Shown one piece after another: positions 9,219 to 19,126 of a stretch of 64,000 nucleotides of DNA. A program made the position numbers and the translations under genes. The stretch's first letter is position 1. Each line of letters opens with the position of its first letter. The notes under the pieces were generated by a model, which had not been told where the DNA came from, ran no database searches, and saw nothing but the letters and a program-made list of their open reading frames with translations. This DNA comes from Bryobacterales bacterium. Lineage in GTDB: Bacteria; Acidobacteriota; Terriglobia; Bryobacterales; Bryobacteraceae. Where the stretch lies: the NCBI GenBank assembly GCA_003162425.1, contig PMOK01000164.1:1-64000 (forward strand), read 5' to 3'.

Positions 9219-10505
9219 ATGAAAGATCCCCAACCCAGTGAGCCTGACGAATCCGCGTTTCACTTCGGTGTTTCTCCGGCTGTGGCTCGGAATCGGGCCG
9301 GACGCGTATGCGGAAGGCCCCTGATCCTAGTTCTCACGCTTCTAGCGAGCGCGCTTGCAGCTATGGCAGCACAGACAGGAGCTTCCCGCAGCGCGGGGAT
9401 TCACGATCACCTTCGGAAGGCTGCCGAGTACCTCAAGGCGAACGATCCGGACTCTGCGGTTGAGGAATTCGATGCTGTTCTGACACTCGATCCCAGAAAC
9501 GCCGAGGCGTACGCAAACTTAGGCGTAATTGCGTTTGTTCGGCGTGATTATCAGAACGCTTCACAATATCTGCGCAATGCCCTGGCAATTAACCCGTCCT
9601 TAGCGAAAACACAGGCTCTCCTGGGAATCTCCGAAAGAAGATTGGGACAGCGCTCGGCACAGACGCTTCTGGAGAAATCATTCCCCACATTGAAAGACAA
9701 AGCCCTACAAATCCAGGTGGGATTGGAATTGGCCAATATCTACGACCAGCAGGGTAACCTCGACCGCGCCGCGTTTGTGATGCGGACGCTTGTAGATCTC
9801 GACCCTGACAATGTCGAAATCTTATACATGGCGCTACGGGTTTATTCTAATTTAACCGACGGCACGCTGAACAAGCTGGCGATACTTGCACCCGGTTCGG
9901 CCCGTATGCAGCAAGTGATTGCGGAGCGCTTGATCAATGAGGGAGACCTGAAGGGCGCCACCGAGCATTACAGAAAGGCGTTGGAGATCAACCCGCACCT
10001 GTCAGGCGTACACTACGAACTGGCCGAGGCCGTCCTCGAGTCGGCGCCCAACGACGCGCAAGCGCAGACCGAGGCAGAAAAAGAGCTGGACACCGCCGTC
10101 AAGTTCGATGGCCACAGTGCCAGGATTGAATGCATGCTAGGGAAAATTGCTTTTCGGCGCTCCGATCTGGATGGCGCATACACTCACTACACTCGTGCCT
10201 TTGCCCTAAACCCGGGGGAAACGGAAGCCCAAATCGGTCTTGGCCGCCTACTGGCAACCATGGAGAAGCCCCTAGAGGCGGTGAAGTATTTGCGTATGGC
10301 CGTCGAATCGGATCTTCTCAACGAACAAGCCCACTATCGGCTGGCAACGGTTTGTAGGAGCCTTCACCTGACAGAGGAATCTGAAAGGGAATTTCGACTA
10401 TTTCGGGAAATTAAGCAAGTCAAGGAGCAGGTCAGGGAGCTGTACAGGCAGATGAACACAAAACCCCCAGGGCAAGATGACCAAATCCCCGATGCGGATC
10501 GATAA
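9219..10505 (+). CDS. Membrane-anchored or exported TPR protein (428 aa)
   Basis: A basic N-terminus and one hydrophobic segment (RPLILVLTLLASALAAMAAQ, about residues 34-55) act as signal or anchor. From about residue 65 to 405 the protein is made of TPR helices, for example DAVLTLDPRNAEAYANLGVI, HYRKALEINPHLSGVHYELA and RAFALNPGETEAQIGLG. Such proteins hold partner proteins together; no enzyme motif is present. The gene ends 28 bases inside the start of the galactanase gene, so the two are likely cotranscribed. Tail residues after 410 are charged and probably disordered. Specific partner unknown; it may serve receptor or hydrolase assembly at the periplasmic side. Confidence 0.8.
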   Translation: MKDPQPSEPDESAFHFGVSPAVARNRAGRVCGRPLILVLTLLASALAAMAAQTGASRSAGIHDHLRKAAEYLKANDPDSAVEEFDAVLTLDPRNAEAYANLGVIAFVRRDYQNASQYLRNALAINPSLAKTQALLGISERRLGQRSAQTLLEKSFPTLKDKALQIQVGLELANIYDQQGNLDRAAFVMRTLVDLDPDNVEILYMALRVYSNLTDGTLNKLAILAPGSARMQQVIAERLINEGDLKGATEHYRKALEINPHLSGVHYELAEAVLESAPNDAQAQTEAEKELDTAVKFDGHSARIECMLGKIAFRRSDLDGAYTHYTRAFALNPGETEAQIGLGRLLATMEKPLEAVKYLRMAVESDLLNEQAHYRLATVCRSLHLTEESEREFRLFREIKQVKEQVRELYRQMNTKPPGQDDQIPDADR

Positions 10506-12882
10506 AAACCCAGCGACTTTCTCCCCACGACTTCTTCTCTGCTGGATGATCATGATTCTCGGGTTTTCGGGCGTTTATGCATGCGCAAGCGGATCGGGCG
10601 GTGGAAACGGTAAGACGGCCTCGGCCAATAGCGCTGTCACACCCACGCCGCCGAGTCAGCAACCGCCGGAGCCCACCGATATCACTCCGCTCAACGGCGA
10701 AGCCTACTACATCATGAATCAGCTCAGCGGTCTCGAGGCCGACCTCGATAACGATTCAACGACCGTCGGCGACCACATCGTGCAACAACAGCAGAGCTTT
10801 ACGAACCTCAGCCAGAGATGGGCCTTTACCAGGTATTCTGGCGGGTTTTGGCGGATCAGCAATCTTCGCAATGGCCTTTGTTTCGATAGCGCGGCCGGCT
10901 TCCGCGTGACCAATCCGGTTAGGGAAGAAGGCCCGACGCCAGCTGCTGCCGCGCGCGGCGGAGCAACGCTGTCAGATGTTTGCAGGCCCCTACCGGCGCG
11001 CGGCCGTGAGCGAGAGGAGGCCAGACGCCATTTTCCCGCAAGCTGTTATGTGGTTCAGAATCCTTGCGCGGCCGTTGACTCACAGCTGTGGGTTCTCACC
11101 GCGACAAGCAATGGCTACTATACGATCTCTAATAAGAGCACAGGTCTGTTGATCGATCTGTCTCAGAGTTCCGTATCAGCGGGAACGGTGCTGAATCAAA
11201 CCGCGTCATCGGATGCTCCAGCTCAAAGCCAGCAGTGGCTGCTTCGTCCCGTCTTTTTCCGCGGCGTGGACAATGCATTGCTCGAGAAGCAGGAGGCCGC
11301 TCGCGCAGCAATTGGTTTGACCTGGTGGAAGGATGCCGGTCAGCAACAGGACGTGCTCCAGATTTTCAAGAACCATGGCGTCAACATGGTGCGCCTCAGG
11401 CCCAGTTCGGAGCCACCCTATGCGAAGGTGTCCGAAGCACAATGCAGTGGCAATGCATGCTACGCGGAAACAGAGGCGCAGGATTTGGACCTTGCCAGGC
11501 GCGCGAAGAATCTCGGCATGAGTGTCGAACTGACGCTGCTGTTCGACGGCGGCAGCTCTACCCCTATCCCGCCGGCGTGGGCCCGCGACACGCTCGCGCA
11601 GTTGCGGTCAGACTTGTACGCCTACGTGAAAGCCGAGATCCTGTCGTACCGGCGGGCAGGCGCAATGCCGGACCTGGTGTCTATTGGCAATGAAGTCGAT
11701 ACCGGCTTTCTCGGCTCACTCGGCAGCCCGACTGGAGCGGACTTTGGTGGCTTTGCCGCCTTGCAGATCGAAGCCATTCAGGCGGTCAAGGACGCGGCGG
11801 CGGACACCTCGACTGGCCCCGCGATTCCGGCGCCGCTGACCTGCATCCACATCACACCGGCCTGGGATCTCTCGCAGTTCTTCACGCTCGCGAATCAAAA
11901 CAATATTCCCTATGACGCGATCTGCCAAAGCTATTACCCTATCTTTCATGGTCCCTTGACCGATGCGCAGGCTGCCGCGTCCAATCCCAACAATAAACCG
12001 GTCGAGCAAGAGGTGCTTGTTAACGCCGCCAATAACATTGGGAAGCCTATTTTTGTTATTGAAGCCGGTGAACATTACGAAAATGGCTTTGAGTCAAATG
12101 ATCCGTGGTATTCGCCGCCAACCCCGGCGCTTCAGCGTCAATTTCTGCTGGATCTGCAGGCTGTGCTAAAGGGTTTGCCGGACAACTTGGCCATGGGAAT
12201 AGCGTACTGGGATCCCGCCGGCGTCAACATACCAAGTGCGAAAGGCGGATTTATCAACGGCGATAATCTCCAGGACTCGACCTACATTTGGAATGGCCTG
12301 ACGCTCTTTGACAATGCGGATGCTTCTGGATCAACCAACGTCACCGCTGCAAACTACTCCATGCTGCTTCCCGCGATGGATGCGCTTGGGGGCAAGCTCG
12401 ATTCCACTCTAAGCTACAAGTTCATCAATCTCAGCAGCGGGCAGATTCTGTCCGTTTTTCAAGCTTCCACTGCCGCCGGCGCCCTGTTGGACGGCGAGGC
12501 GGATAACGGGAATCCAACCTTGAGCCAGCAGTGGCGCATCACCAGTGACAATAACGGGTACTTCCAGATCGCTAGTCTAAATCCGGGAGCGAGCAACACT
12601 ACGAATGTGCTGGATAACTCCGAGGGATCAACCTTGAGCGGAAACGTCATCATTCAGTCTTCATCCAGTAGCGGCCAGGAGCTGGAATGGAACATCATCT
12701 CGGCCGGCAACGGTTACTTTATTTTTGTCAACCGGGTGAGCGGCCTGGTGCTGGACCTGAACGGCGGAGTTGGCGTCGAAGCCGGGTTCACCGTTCAAGA
12801 GCCGCAAGACAATTCCCGAGCGACGCAGCAATGGCAAATCGTTCCTGTCCACTCGCCCGAAGGAAAAAGATTTTCATTCTAA
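10477..12882 (+). CDS. GH53-type endo-galactanase lipoprotein with ricin-like lectin domains
   Basis: The first residues form a lipoprotein-like signal ending at a lipobox near C36 (GVYAC). A beta-trefoil ricin-type domain spans about 65-260, the catalytic (beta/alpha)8 domain about 262-630 (FFRGVDNALLEKQEA to YWDPAG), and a second ricin-type domain about 640-795 with QQWRIT and QQWQIV repeats. GH53 enzymes cut beta-1,4-galactan in arabinogalactan. The acid/base is E406 in SIGNEVDTG and the nucleophile E529 in FVIEAGEHY; both are present. Near residues 148-195 the first lectin domain holds an Arg/Ala-rich stretch with no visible lectin motif. The start overlaps the TPR gene; ATG 10477 has AGGG before it. 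It is the key enzyme for placing this region as galactan use. Confidence 0.85.
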   Translation: MTKSPMRIDKNPATFSPRLLLCWMIMILGFSGVYACASGSGGGNGKTASANSAVTPTPPSQQPPEPTDITPLNGEAYYIMNQLSGLEADLDNDSTTVGDHIVQQQQSFTNLSQRWAFTRYSGGFWRISNLRNGLCFDSAAGFRVTNPVREEGPTPAAAARGGATLSDVCRPLPARGREREEARRHFPASCYVVQNPCAAVDSQLWVLTATSNGYYTISNKSTGLLIDLSQSSVSAGTVLNQTASSDAPAQSQQWLLRPVFFRGVDNALLEKQEAARAAIGLTWWKDAGQQQDVLQIFKNHGVNMVRLRPSSEPPYAKVSEAQCSGNACYAETEAQDLDLARRAKNLGMSVELTLLFDGGSSTPIPPAWARDTLAQLRSDLYAYVKAEILSYRRAGAMPDLVSIGNEVDTGFLGSLGSPTGADFGGFAALQIEAIQAVKDAAADTSTGPAIPAPLTCIHITPAWDLSQFFTLANQNNIPYDAICQSYYPIFHGPLTDAQAAASNPNNKPVEQEVLVNAANNIGKPIFVIEAGEHYENGFESNDPWYSPPTPALQRQFLLDLQAVLKGLPDNLAMGIAYWDPAGVNIPSAKGGFINGDNLQDSTYIWNGLTLFDNADASGSTNVTAANYSMLLPAMDALGGKLDSTLSYKFINLSSGQILSVFQASTAAGALLDGEADNGNPTLSQQWRITSDNNGYFQIASLNPGASNTTNVLDNSEGSTLSGNVIIQSSSSSGQELEWNIISAGNGYFIFVNRVSGLVLDLNGGVGVEAGFTVQEPQDNSRATQQWQIVPVHSPEGKRFSF

Positions 12883-12902
12883 GCTGAGTTCGGTGAAGCG
12901 TC

Positions 12903-12919
12903 CGGCCCAACGAGGGCCG
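12903..12919. terminator. Short hairpin between convergent genes
   Basis: CGGCCC, a 5-base loop and GGGCCG form a stem between the end of the galactanase gene and the end of the response regulator gene read on the other strand. There is no T-run, so its activity as a terminator is uncertain. Confidence 0.35.
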
Positions 12920-12926
12920 CGCCGGT

Positions 12927-13556
12927 TCAAAGGTGGGCGAGCCCACGCTGCAGCGCGGCAACGACGGCCTGAGTCCGATCATCCACGTTCAGACGCTGCA
13001 AAATTACGCTGACATGGCATTTCACGGTTGCCTCTGTAATTCCGAGCGCGTCGGCGATCCCTTTGTTGGTCCTTCCGCGCACCAAGAGCGCGAGCACCTC
13101 GCGTTCACGCGGGCTCAGATCGGAGTTGGGCGTTCGATTGGCCAGACTTCGCGCGACGGGAGGGGGGAGATAACGGCTTCCCGCGCAAGCGCGGCGCACA
13201 GCGTCCACCAGCGTTTCGTAAGACATCGCTTTGATGACGTAGGCGGCCGCACCGGCAGCGAGCGCCTGATAAATGTCCTCGTCACCCTCGTAGGTGGTTA
13301 ATACGACGCAGCGCGCATTCGGGTTTTCGCTACGCATAATACGGAGCGCCTCCACTCCGCTGATCCCCGGCAGCCGCAAATCCATCAGAGTAATATCGGG
13401 ATGATACTTGCGAAACGCCCGCACGCCCTCTTCTCCGGAGTCCGCCTGGAAGCAGACAGTCATGTCGGGCTGCGCCGCAATGATGGCCGCGATTCCCAGC
13501 CGCATGATGGGATGATCCTCCACCACCAGGACGCTGAATTTTCGCGCTGTGCTCAT
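12927..13556 (-). CDS. NarL/FixJ-family response regulator
   Basis: A receiver domain (residues 5-125) has the acidic pair E13-D14, the phospho-acceptor D59 in LMDLRLPG, and the later Thr/Lys switch region (VVLTTYEG and YVIKAMS). A LuxR-type helix-turn-helix follows at about 145-205: SPREREVLALLVRGRTNKGI then ATVKCHVSVILQRLNV. It would be phosphorylated by the kinase encoded upstream, whose stop overlaps this start by 4 bases. Likely targets are the adjacent glycan genes, but no binding site could be seen. It converges with the galactanase gene. Confidence 0.9.
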   Translation of the reverse strand: MSTARKFSVLVVEDHPIMRLGIAAIIAAQPDMTVCFQADSGEEGVRAFRKYHPDITLMDLRLPGISGVEALRIMRSENPNARCVVLTTYEGDEDIYQALAAGAAAYVIKAMSYETLVDAVRRACAGSRYLPPPVARSLANRTPNSDLSPREREVLALLVRGRTNKGIADALGITEATVKCHVSVILQRLNVDDRTQAVVAALQRGLAHL

Positions 13557-16492
13557 CCGTTCAGCGCTCCCTGTTTTTCGTGCGCCGGGGAGCGCACGGG
13601 GACGTCCACGAATAATTCGGTGCCTTTGCCAGGGGCGCTGCGAACCGCAAAACTCCCGCCCAGCCGTTCGGTCCGCTCCCGCATTCCGATAAGTCCAAAA
13701 TGGCCGTCTGTTTGCAAAGGGACCTCGCCGGGCTCGAAACCGCAGCCATCATCCAGTATGCTCAGCCGGATTCTGCCGCGCCGGAAATGGATTCTGAGCG
13801 AGACTTCTCGTGGATGTCCATGGCGGATGGCATTGCAGACCGCCTCGCGGGCCACCATCAAGATATCGTGCTCGATGGTCGGATCGAGCACGACCGGCTT
13901 ACCGGAGGTTTCGAACCGCACGGGCACTTGCGAAGCGGCGCAAGCCTCCCGCGCCATCTGATCCACCAGGAGGCTGATTTCGGAGCGGCCGCCGCGATGC
14001 AAATTCCAAACCGCCTCGCGAGCTTCGTCCGTGATGGCGCGTATCTGGGTGCGTGCGCAATCGAGGAGGTTTTCGGCAGATGTCGGCTGTTCCTGGGACA
14101 TCAAGGCGACCGCCTCGAGCACCGCGGAAACGCCGGTGCACCCCTGAATCAGCGTGTCGTGCATCTCGCGGGCGAGACGGTTACGTTCCCCGAGCACGGC
14201 CGCGAACCGGGCGTGGGCCTGACGCATACGCGCCTGGTACGTCCACCACACCGCGCAGGCCAGACACGCGATGCACAACAGATAAAACCACCAGGCATGG
14301 TAGAAGTGCGGACGCCAGTAGAATGAAACCGAAGCCTGGGAAGTGGCGCCGGGTTGAGCGATATCGAATGCGAGGAGGCGAAAGCGGTAGCGGCCAGCCG
14401 GGATGTTCGTATAACTCGCCCGCCGGGCGCGCGTTTCGGTCCAGCCGCTGTCGAATCCTTCCAGTTGGTACCGGAAGCGAACGCGTTCCTGCGACCGGAA
14501 CTGAATCGCACCGTATTGAATCTCCAGCTTGCCCTGTCCGGGAGGCAACTCGACGTAGCCGTCGGTGCCAACCTCGCGGCCATCCGCCACAACACCATAA
14601 ATGACCGCGGGCGGAGCGGCCACGGGGTCCTTGGGATACGAGCCGATCCGGACCGCGCCAGCCGTGCTCGGGAACCAAACTTCTCCGCTCGAAGTAGTAC
14701 AGCCCGCCGGTTGGACGCCACCGTACATCTGCGTGGTCTTGAGCCCTTCGGAAGTGCCGTAAGGTGTCACGGCCGGCAGGTAGGAGGGATCGGACGCGGC
14801 GAGTTCGAGATCACGGCGGATGATCGACGAAATCCCATTCGGTCCACTCAGCCAAAAAACGCCGTGGCGGTCTTCAAGGATCTGATAGATGCTGTTATTG
14901 GCAAGACCCTGGGCAGTGGTGTAGACGGTCAGTTGGCCAGCCTTCCAGCGGAACAGACCGCTGGTGCGCGTGCCGAACCACAGAGCCCCCTGGGCGTCTT
15001 CGTGAATGGCCCAAACCTTCTCGTCCCGCAGCTGCGGGATGGGCGAGTCCAAGACGTCCCCGCCGTTACGCAGCCGGGTCAAGCCGCGATCTTTGCCCAC
15101 CCATACCTCGCCCTGCCGGTCAACATAAAGGGCGCGTACACTCTCGTGCGGTTCGAAGCAACGTATGCCGGCGGGACGCCAGCGGCAATAGCCGCCATCG
15201 GTGCCGATCCAAACGCCTCCCTCACGGTCTTCTGCGAATGCCCGTATATAAGGTTGAATGAGCGATATCGGGCGGGGCGCCCCGTGGACCCAACGGAATG
15301 CGCCTTTGCCCTCGGTTCCGAACCAGAGCGTGCCCGTACTGTCGCGGAAGACATTGCGAATTCGGACGTTCGAAAGAGGACCGGGAAAGTGGAGCATTTC
15401 GGCGTGGCCTCCGGTGAGACGGAACAAATGACTGCTGGAGACCCACAACGAGCCGTCGCGATCGGAAAAGATGGTTCCAAAGTCGGCATCGGCGAAATCG
15501 GGAAGAACGACGGTGCTTGCGGCAGTCTTGTTCAGACGGACCAATCCGGCCTGCGTACCGATCCAGACGTTGTGCCCGGATCCAGAGAAACTGCTCAGGA
15601 TGGTGTTGCTCGGCAGCGCCGTACCCGTCAACTTAGAGAAATGCCCGTTTTGATAGCGGAGCAGGCCTTCGCCGATGGTGCCGATCCAGAGCGTGCCGTC
15701 ATCGTCCTCCAGCAGCGTTCGCACGGTGCTGTGAATGTTTTCGACGCGCGAGAAGACGGGAGCGGATGAGCCCATCGCGGAGTTGCTCCGCTGCAAGCCG
15801 GTCACCGTCCCCACCCAGATCGTTCCATCGCGCGTTTGCAGGATGGACTTCACGTTGTCGGTCAGACCTCCGGGCAGGTGGAACTCGACCGTGCGATTGC
15901 CGTCGATGCAGAAGAAGTGAAAGCCTCCGGCCCACAGACGCTGCCGGCGATCCTGGTAGATGGCGTGAATCGAACTCGGCGGCACGCCGTCGCGGCGATC
16001 GATGCGCTCAATCCTGCCGGCCTGCCACAGAAACAGCCCGTCGTCAGTTCCCATCCAGATTCTGCCTCGGTGATCCTCGCGAAGAGCTCGGATGTTGCCG
16101 TTGGTGAGTCCGTCCGCTCCTGACCACAACCGGAACGAGTGGTTCCGATAGCTGACCACGCCTCCGCCTTCCGTTCCGATCCACAATGTGCCGTCGGTCG
16201 CGGCGAGAAGGCAGAAGATGCTGTTCTCATGAAGTGCAGGCGTGTTTTCCCTGCCGAAGACCACGAACTGGGCGCCGTCGAAACGAACGAGTCCACCGGT
16301 CGTGCCGATCCACATGAAATGGTCGGATGTCTGGGCGAACGCCTGAACGGTTTCCTCGGGCAATCCATCTTCGGCATGCCAGACCCGCCGGGCGTAGCCA
16401 ATCAAGGCGCCATGAAGTGGGGCCGCGAATGGGAGGACAATCGCCAGGATCAGTGCGTATGCGGTTAGACGGGGTGCAATTCGCATGTACAT
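13553..16492 (-). CDS. Beta-propeller (two-component regulator propeller) histidine kinase, 979 aa
   Basis: After a signal peptide (LTAYALILAIVLPFAAPLHG) come repeated blades of the type (W/R)IGT-GGLVRF, GTLWIGTEGGGV and GRIWMGTDDGLF over about residues 35-640, forming a periplasmic sensor. A Y_Y_Y domain (about 655-735, RVRFRYQLEGFDSGW) and one transmembrane helix (about 745-765, WWFYLLCIACLACAVWW) follow. The cytoplasmic part is a HisKA_3 dimer domain with the phospho-site H778 in REMHDTLIQG, and an HATPase domain with DDGCGFEPG and GLIGMRERTERLGG. It is the partner of the response regulator downstream (4-base overlap). Large propeller sensors usually read carbohydrates or their breakdown products, and the neighbours fit that. 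Confidence 0.9.
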   Translation of the reverse strand: MYMRIAPRLTAYALILAIVLPFAAPLHGALIGYARRVWHAEDGLPEETVQAFAQTSDHFMWIGTTGGLVRFDGAQFVVFGRENTPALHENSIFCLLAATDGTLWIGTEGGGVVSYRNHSFRLWSGADGLTNGNIRALREDHRGRIWMGTDDGLFLWQAGRIERIDRRDGVPPSSIHAIYQDRRQRLWAGGFHFFCIDGNRTVEFHLPGGLTDNVKSILQTRDGTIWVGTVTGLQRSNSAMGSSAPVFSRVENIHSTVRTLLEDDDGTLWIGTIGEGLLRYQNGHFSKLTGTALPSNTILSSFSGSGHNVWIGTQAGLVRLNKTAASTVVLPDFADADFGTIFSDRDGSLWVSSSHLFRLTGGHAEMLHFPGPLSNVRIRNVFRDSTGTLWFGTEGKGAFRWVHGAPRPISLIQPYIRAFAEDREGGVWIGTDGGYCRWRPAGIRCFEPHESVRALYVDRQGEVWVGKDRGLTRLRNGGDVLDSPIPQLRDEKVWAIHEDAQGALWFGTRTSGLFRWKAGQLTVYTTAQGLANNSIYQILEDRHGVFWLSGPNGISSIIRRDLELAASDPSYLPAVTPYGTSEGLKTTQMYGGVQPAGCTTSSGEVWFPSTAGAVRIGSYPKDPVAAPPAVIYGVVADGREVGTDGYVELPPGQGKLEIQYGAIQFRSQERVRFRYQLEGFDSGWTETRARRASYTNIPAGRYRFRLLAFDIAQPGATSQASVSFYWRPHFYHAWWFYLLCIACLACAVWWTYQARMRQAHARFAAVLGERNRLAREMHDTLIQGCTGVSAVLEAVALMSQEQPTSAENLLDCARTQIRAITDEAREAVWNLHRGGRSEISLLVDQMAREACAASQVPVRFETSGKPVVLDPTIEHDILMVAREAVCNAIRHGHPREVSLRIHFRRGRIRLSILDDGCGFEPGEVPLQTDGHFGLIGMRERTERLGGSFAVRSAPGKGTELFVDVPVRSPAHEKQGALNG

Positions 16493-16541
16493 GGCGTTGC
16501 TCGTCGTATTCTAACGCGCTTTCGTTCCTCAGGCCAGCCGG

Positions 16542-19097
16542 TCAGGCTCTCGAGGCGATGGCCGTACTCGCCGGCTTCAGATTCGGCGAGGTGGCGGTTA
16601 CGCGAATTTCGCCGGCATTTGCCGTGGATTGCACGATCGCCAGGCACATCCCGTGGAAGGCCTTGCCGATTCTGCCCTTGAAATCGGCAGCCAGGTCGGC
16701 CATATTGCCGTTGTCAACCCCGATCAGCTTACCTTCGCCCTGGATCTCGAACGTTACTTCATTGTCCGCATCCGGATGCAAACGGCCCTGGGGGTCGAGC
16801 ACGTTCACAGTGACGTGGACGACGTCGCGCCGGTCAGCGCGTATGCTGTCCCGGTCCACGGAAAGGCCGATGGCGGCAGGATCGCCCGTCGTCGAAATCT
16901 CCACCTCCGCGGCTACCTTTCCGCCCCTCATTCCGACCGCCTTAAGAGTGCCTGGATCGTAGGGCACATCCCAGGCCAGGTGCAGGTCCGATGTGGTGCG
17001 GGCTGCACCAGGCGCCATTGGCGCGAATTGCCCATAGCGTCCCTGCATGCCATATCGCGGAAACGTATAACCTTTGACGCCGATCAATTTCCCATTCAGG
17101 AATAGCTCCACGCTATCGCAATTGGTGTAGCAGACTACCGTCAGGAACTGGCCCTCCCGCCCCTTCCAATTCCAGTGCGGGAACAAGTGCAGCACCGGCT
17201 TTTCGGTCCACTGGCTCTGGTAGAAATAGTAGCCGTCTTTGGGAAAACCGCAACTATCGATGACGCCGGCACTGGCTCCTCTGGACGCTCCACCGAAGGC
17301 TTCACCGAGGTAATCGATGCCGGTCCACATGAAGTCGCCCGCCACATAATCGTGCGTGCGCACGAATCGCCACAACTCTTCGGTATCCAGCCCGCGGCCC
17401 AAGCCACGGCCAAAGCCCCATCCGTCCATGGGGTTCGCAGCCGCCGGCGCTCCTGCAGCTTGGCCGGACGGCAACAGTTCGCGATAATCGCCCCGCTGCC
17501 CTCCCATGCCCGTGCTCTCCGTGCCGATCATGCGCCAGTTGGAATGTGCCGCCTTGTCGATGCTGTAGGACAATTCTCGCCGTTCCCGCCAACGGTCCGC
17601 GTAGTTGTAGCCCACCATGTCCAGCAGGTCGAGAAACTCCGCAGGCGCCGCCTTTGGTTCGGCCGCGATCTGGTCGCAGCCGGCCGTAACCGGACGGGTG
17701 GGGTCTTCCCGATGAAAAATGGCCATCAGTTCCCGCAGGATCTCCACTCCATGTGCGCTGATCTGATCGGGGGGTTCGTTGCCGCAGCTCCACAGGACGA
17801 TGGAAGGATGATTGCGGTCCCGGCGAATAAATCCGGTCACGTCGCGTTCGTGCCACTCGTCATAGATCCTGGAATAGCCGTTGCCGCGCAGTTGTCCCTT
17901 CCCCGCCTTCCACTCGTCGAAAGCCTCGTTCATGACCAGGAAGCCCATGTGGTCGCAGAGGTCCAGGAACTCGGACGCCGGCGGATTGTGGCTGGTGCGG
18001 ATCGCGTTACAGCCCATCTCAAGCAGAATTTCGAGACGCCGTTCCCAAACACGCTCCGGCACCGCGGCGCCCACGGACCCTCCATCATGGTGCAGGCACA
18101 CTCCGTTCAGCTTGATTTGCTCGCCATTCAGCAGAAACCCGCGGTCGGCGTCGAAGAGTGCTTCACGAATGCCGAAGGGCGTTTCATATTCGTCTACCAC
18201 TTGTCCGCCAATCCGAACCGTACTGCGGACTTTGTAGAGCCAGGGTGCGGACACGCTCCAGAGACGGGGCCGGTCTATAACCATCTGCTGCACGAACTCG
18301 TACTGATCGTTGGGAGCAATCTCCTGCGATACCTCGGCCGTCTCGATCCGGATGCCTTCGCGATCGACGACCGAAGTGATCAGCGTGCATGCCGCGGCTG
18401 CCGCACTCTCGTTAAGCACCTTCGTTTTGACATGGACGGCCGCGGCCTCCCTGGCCACCCGTGGTGTGGTCACAAACGTTCCCCAATGGGCTACATGGAC
18501 CGGATTCACGGCCGTCAGCCAGGTGTGCCTGTAGATGCCCGATCCGGAGTACCAGCGCGAGCTCGGTTGGCGGGCGTTGTCTACTTTCACGGCGATCACG
18601 TTGTCGCCCGCGGCGTTCAGATGCGAAGTGAGGTCGTAGGCGAAGCTTATGTACCCGTATGGGCGCTTACCCAAGTATTGCCCGTTGATCCACACTTCGC
18701 TGTTCTGATAGACGCCATCGAACTCGATGGAAATCCCGCGGTCCCGGTGCGACGCCGGCAGCCGGAACCGCTTGCGGTACCAACCGATGCCGGTTGGGGC
18801 GTATCCTCCAGCGCCCTCACTCGACTCCTTCGGCGAGAACGGCCCTTCAATGCTCCAGTCGTGCGGCAGGTCGAGACTTCGCCATGACGTGTCCGCAAAG
18901 GCCGGCTCGTGCGCGCCGGGAGCATCGCTCTTCAAGAATTTCCAGCCGAAATCGAAGGAAGCCCTGATCCGCGGAGTCGCTTCCGGCGTTTGACCAGCCA
19001 ACCGGCTGGCGGAGTCGAGCGCCGAAACCCAAGCCGCCGCTCCCAACCCCCGGCCGAGCAGACCCCGTCGGGTCATCGAATCGTTCCCATCGGTCAC
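16542..19097 (-). CDS. Glycoside hydrolase family 2 (beta-galactosidase-like), exported by Tat
   Basis: A twin-arginine signal (TRRGLLGRGLGAAAWVSA) leads a GH2 protein: a jelly-roll sugar-binding domain (about 30-215), an Ig-like domain (about 220-315), the TIM barrel (about 320-620) and C-terminal Ig-like domains to residue 851. The barrel shows the acid/base E441 in WSCGNEPPD and the nucleophile E527 in IGTESTG. I chose GTG 19097, which has GGAGAGA close upstream, over the ORF's first start far upstream; ATG 19076 is also possible. It lies between the sensor kinase gene and another hydrolase on the same strand, and likely acts in the periplasm on beta-galactosides or similar sugars. Confidence 0.85.
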   Translation of the reverse strand: MTDGNDSMTRRGLLGRGLGAAAWVSALDSASRLAGQTPEATPRIRASFDFGWKFLKSDAPGAHEPAFADTSWRSLDLPHDWSIEGPFSPKESSEGAGGYAPTGIGWYRKRFRLPASHRDRGISIEFDGVYQNSEVWINGQYLGKRPYGYISFAYDLTSHLNAAGDNVIAVKVDNARQPSSRWYSGSGIYRHTWLTAVNPVHVAHWGTFVTTPRVAREAAAVHVKTKVLNESAAAAACTLITSVVDREGIRIETAEVSQEIAPNDQYEFVQQMVIDRPRLWSVSAPWLYKVRSTVRIGGQVVDEYETPFGIREALFDADRGFLLNGEQIKLNGVCLHHDGGSVGAAVPERVWERRLEILLEMGCNAIRTSHNPPASEFLDLCDHMGFLVMNEAFDEWKAGKGQLRGNGYSRIYDEWHERDVTGFIRRDRNHPSIVLWSCGNEPPDQISAHGVEILRELMAIFHREDPTRPVTAGCDQIAAEPKAAPAEFLDLLDMVGYNYADRWRERRELSYSIDKAAHSNWRMIGTESTGMGGQRGDYRELLPSGQAAGAPAAANPMDGWGFGRGLGRGLDTEELWRFVRTHDYVAGDFMWTGIDYLGEAFGGASRGASAGVIDSCGFPKDGYYFYQSQWTEKPVLHLFPHWNWKGREGQFLTVVCYTNCDSVELFLNGKLIGVKGYTFPRYGMQGRYGQFAPMAPGAARTTSDLHLAWDVPYDPGTLKAVGMRGGKVAAEVEISTTGDPAAIGLSVDRDSIRADRRDVVHVTVNVLDPQGRLHPDADNEVTFEIQGEGKLIGVDNGNMADLAADFKGRIGKAFHGMCLAIVQSTANAGEIRVTATSPNLKPASTAIASRA

Positions 19098-19126
19098 ACT
19101 CTCTCCTTCCTCGAATGCCCGGATTC

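Noticed and set aside
14354-15769. Long plus-strand open frame (471 aa)
   Set aside because: It lies opposite the propeller kinase gene, has no known motif, and follows the high-GC third-position pattern of the real gene on the other strand.
17175-18887. Long plus-strand open frame (570 aa)
   Set aside because: Opposite the GH2 gene, whose catalytic motifs are intact; the plus frame shows no family.
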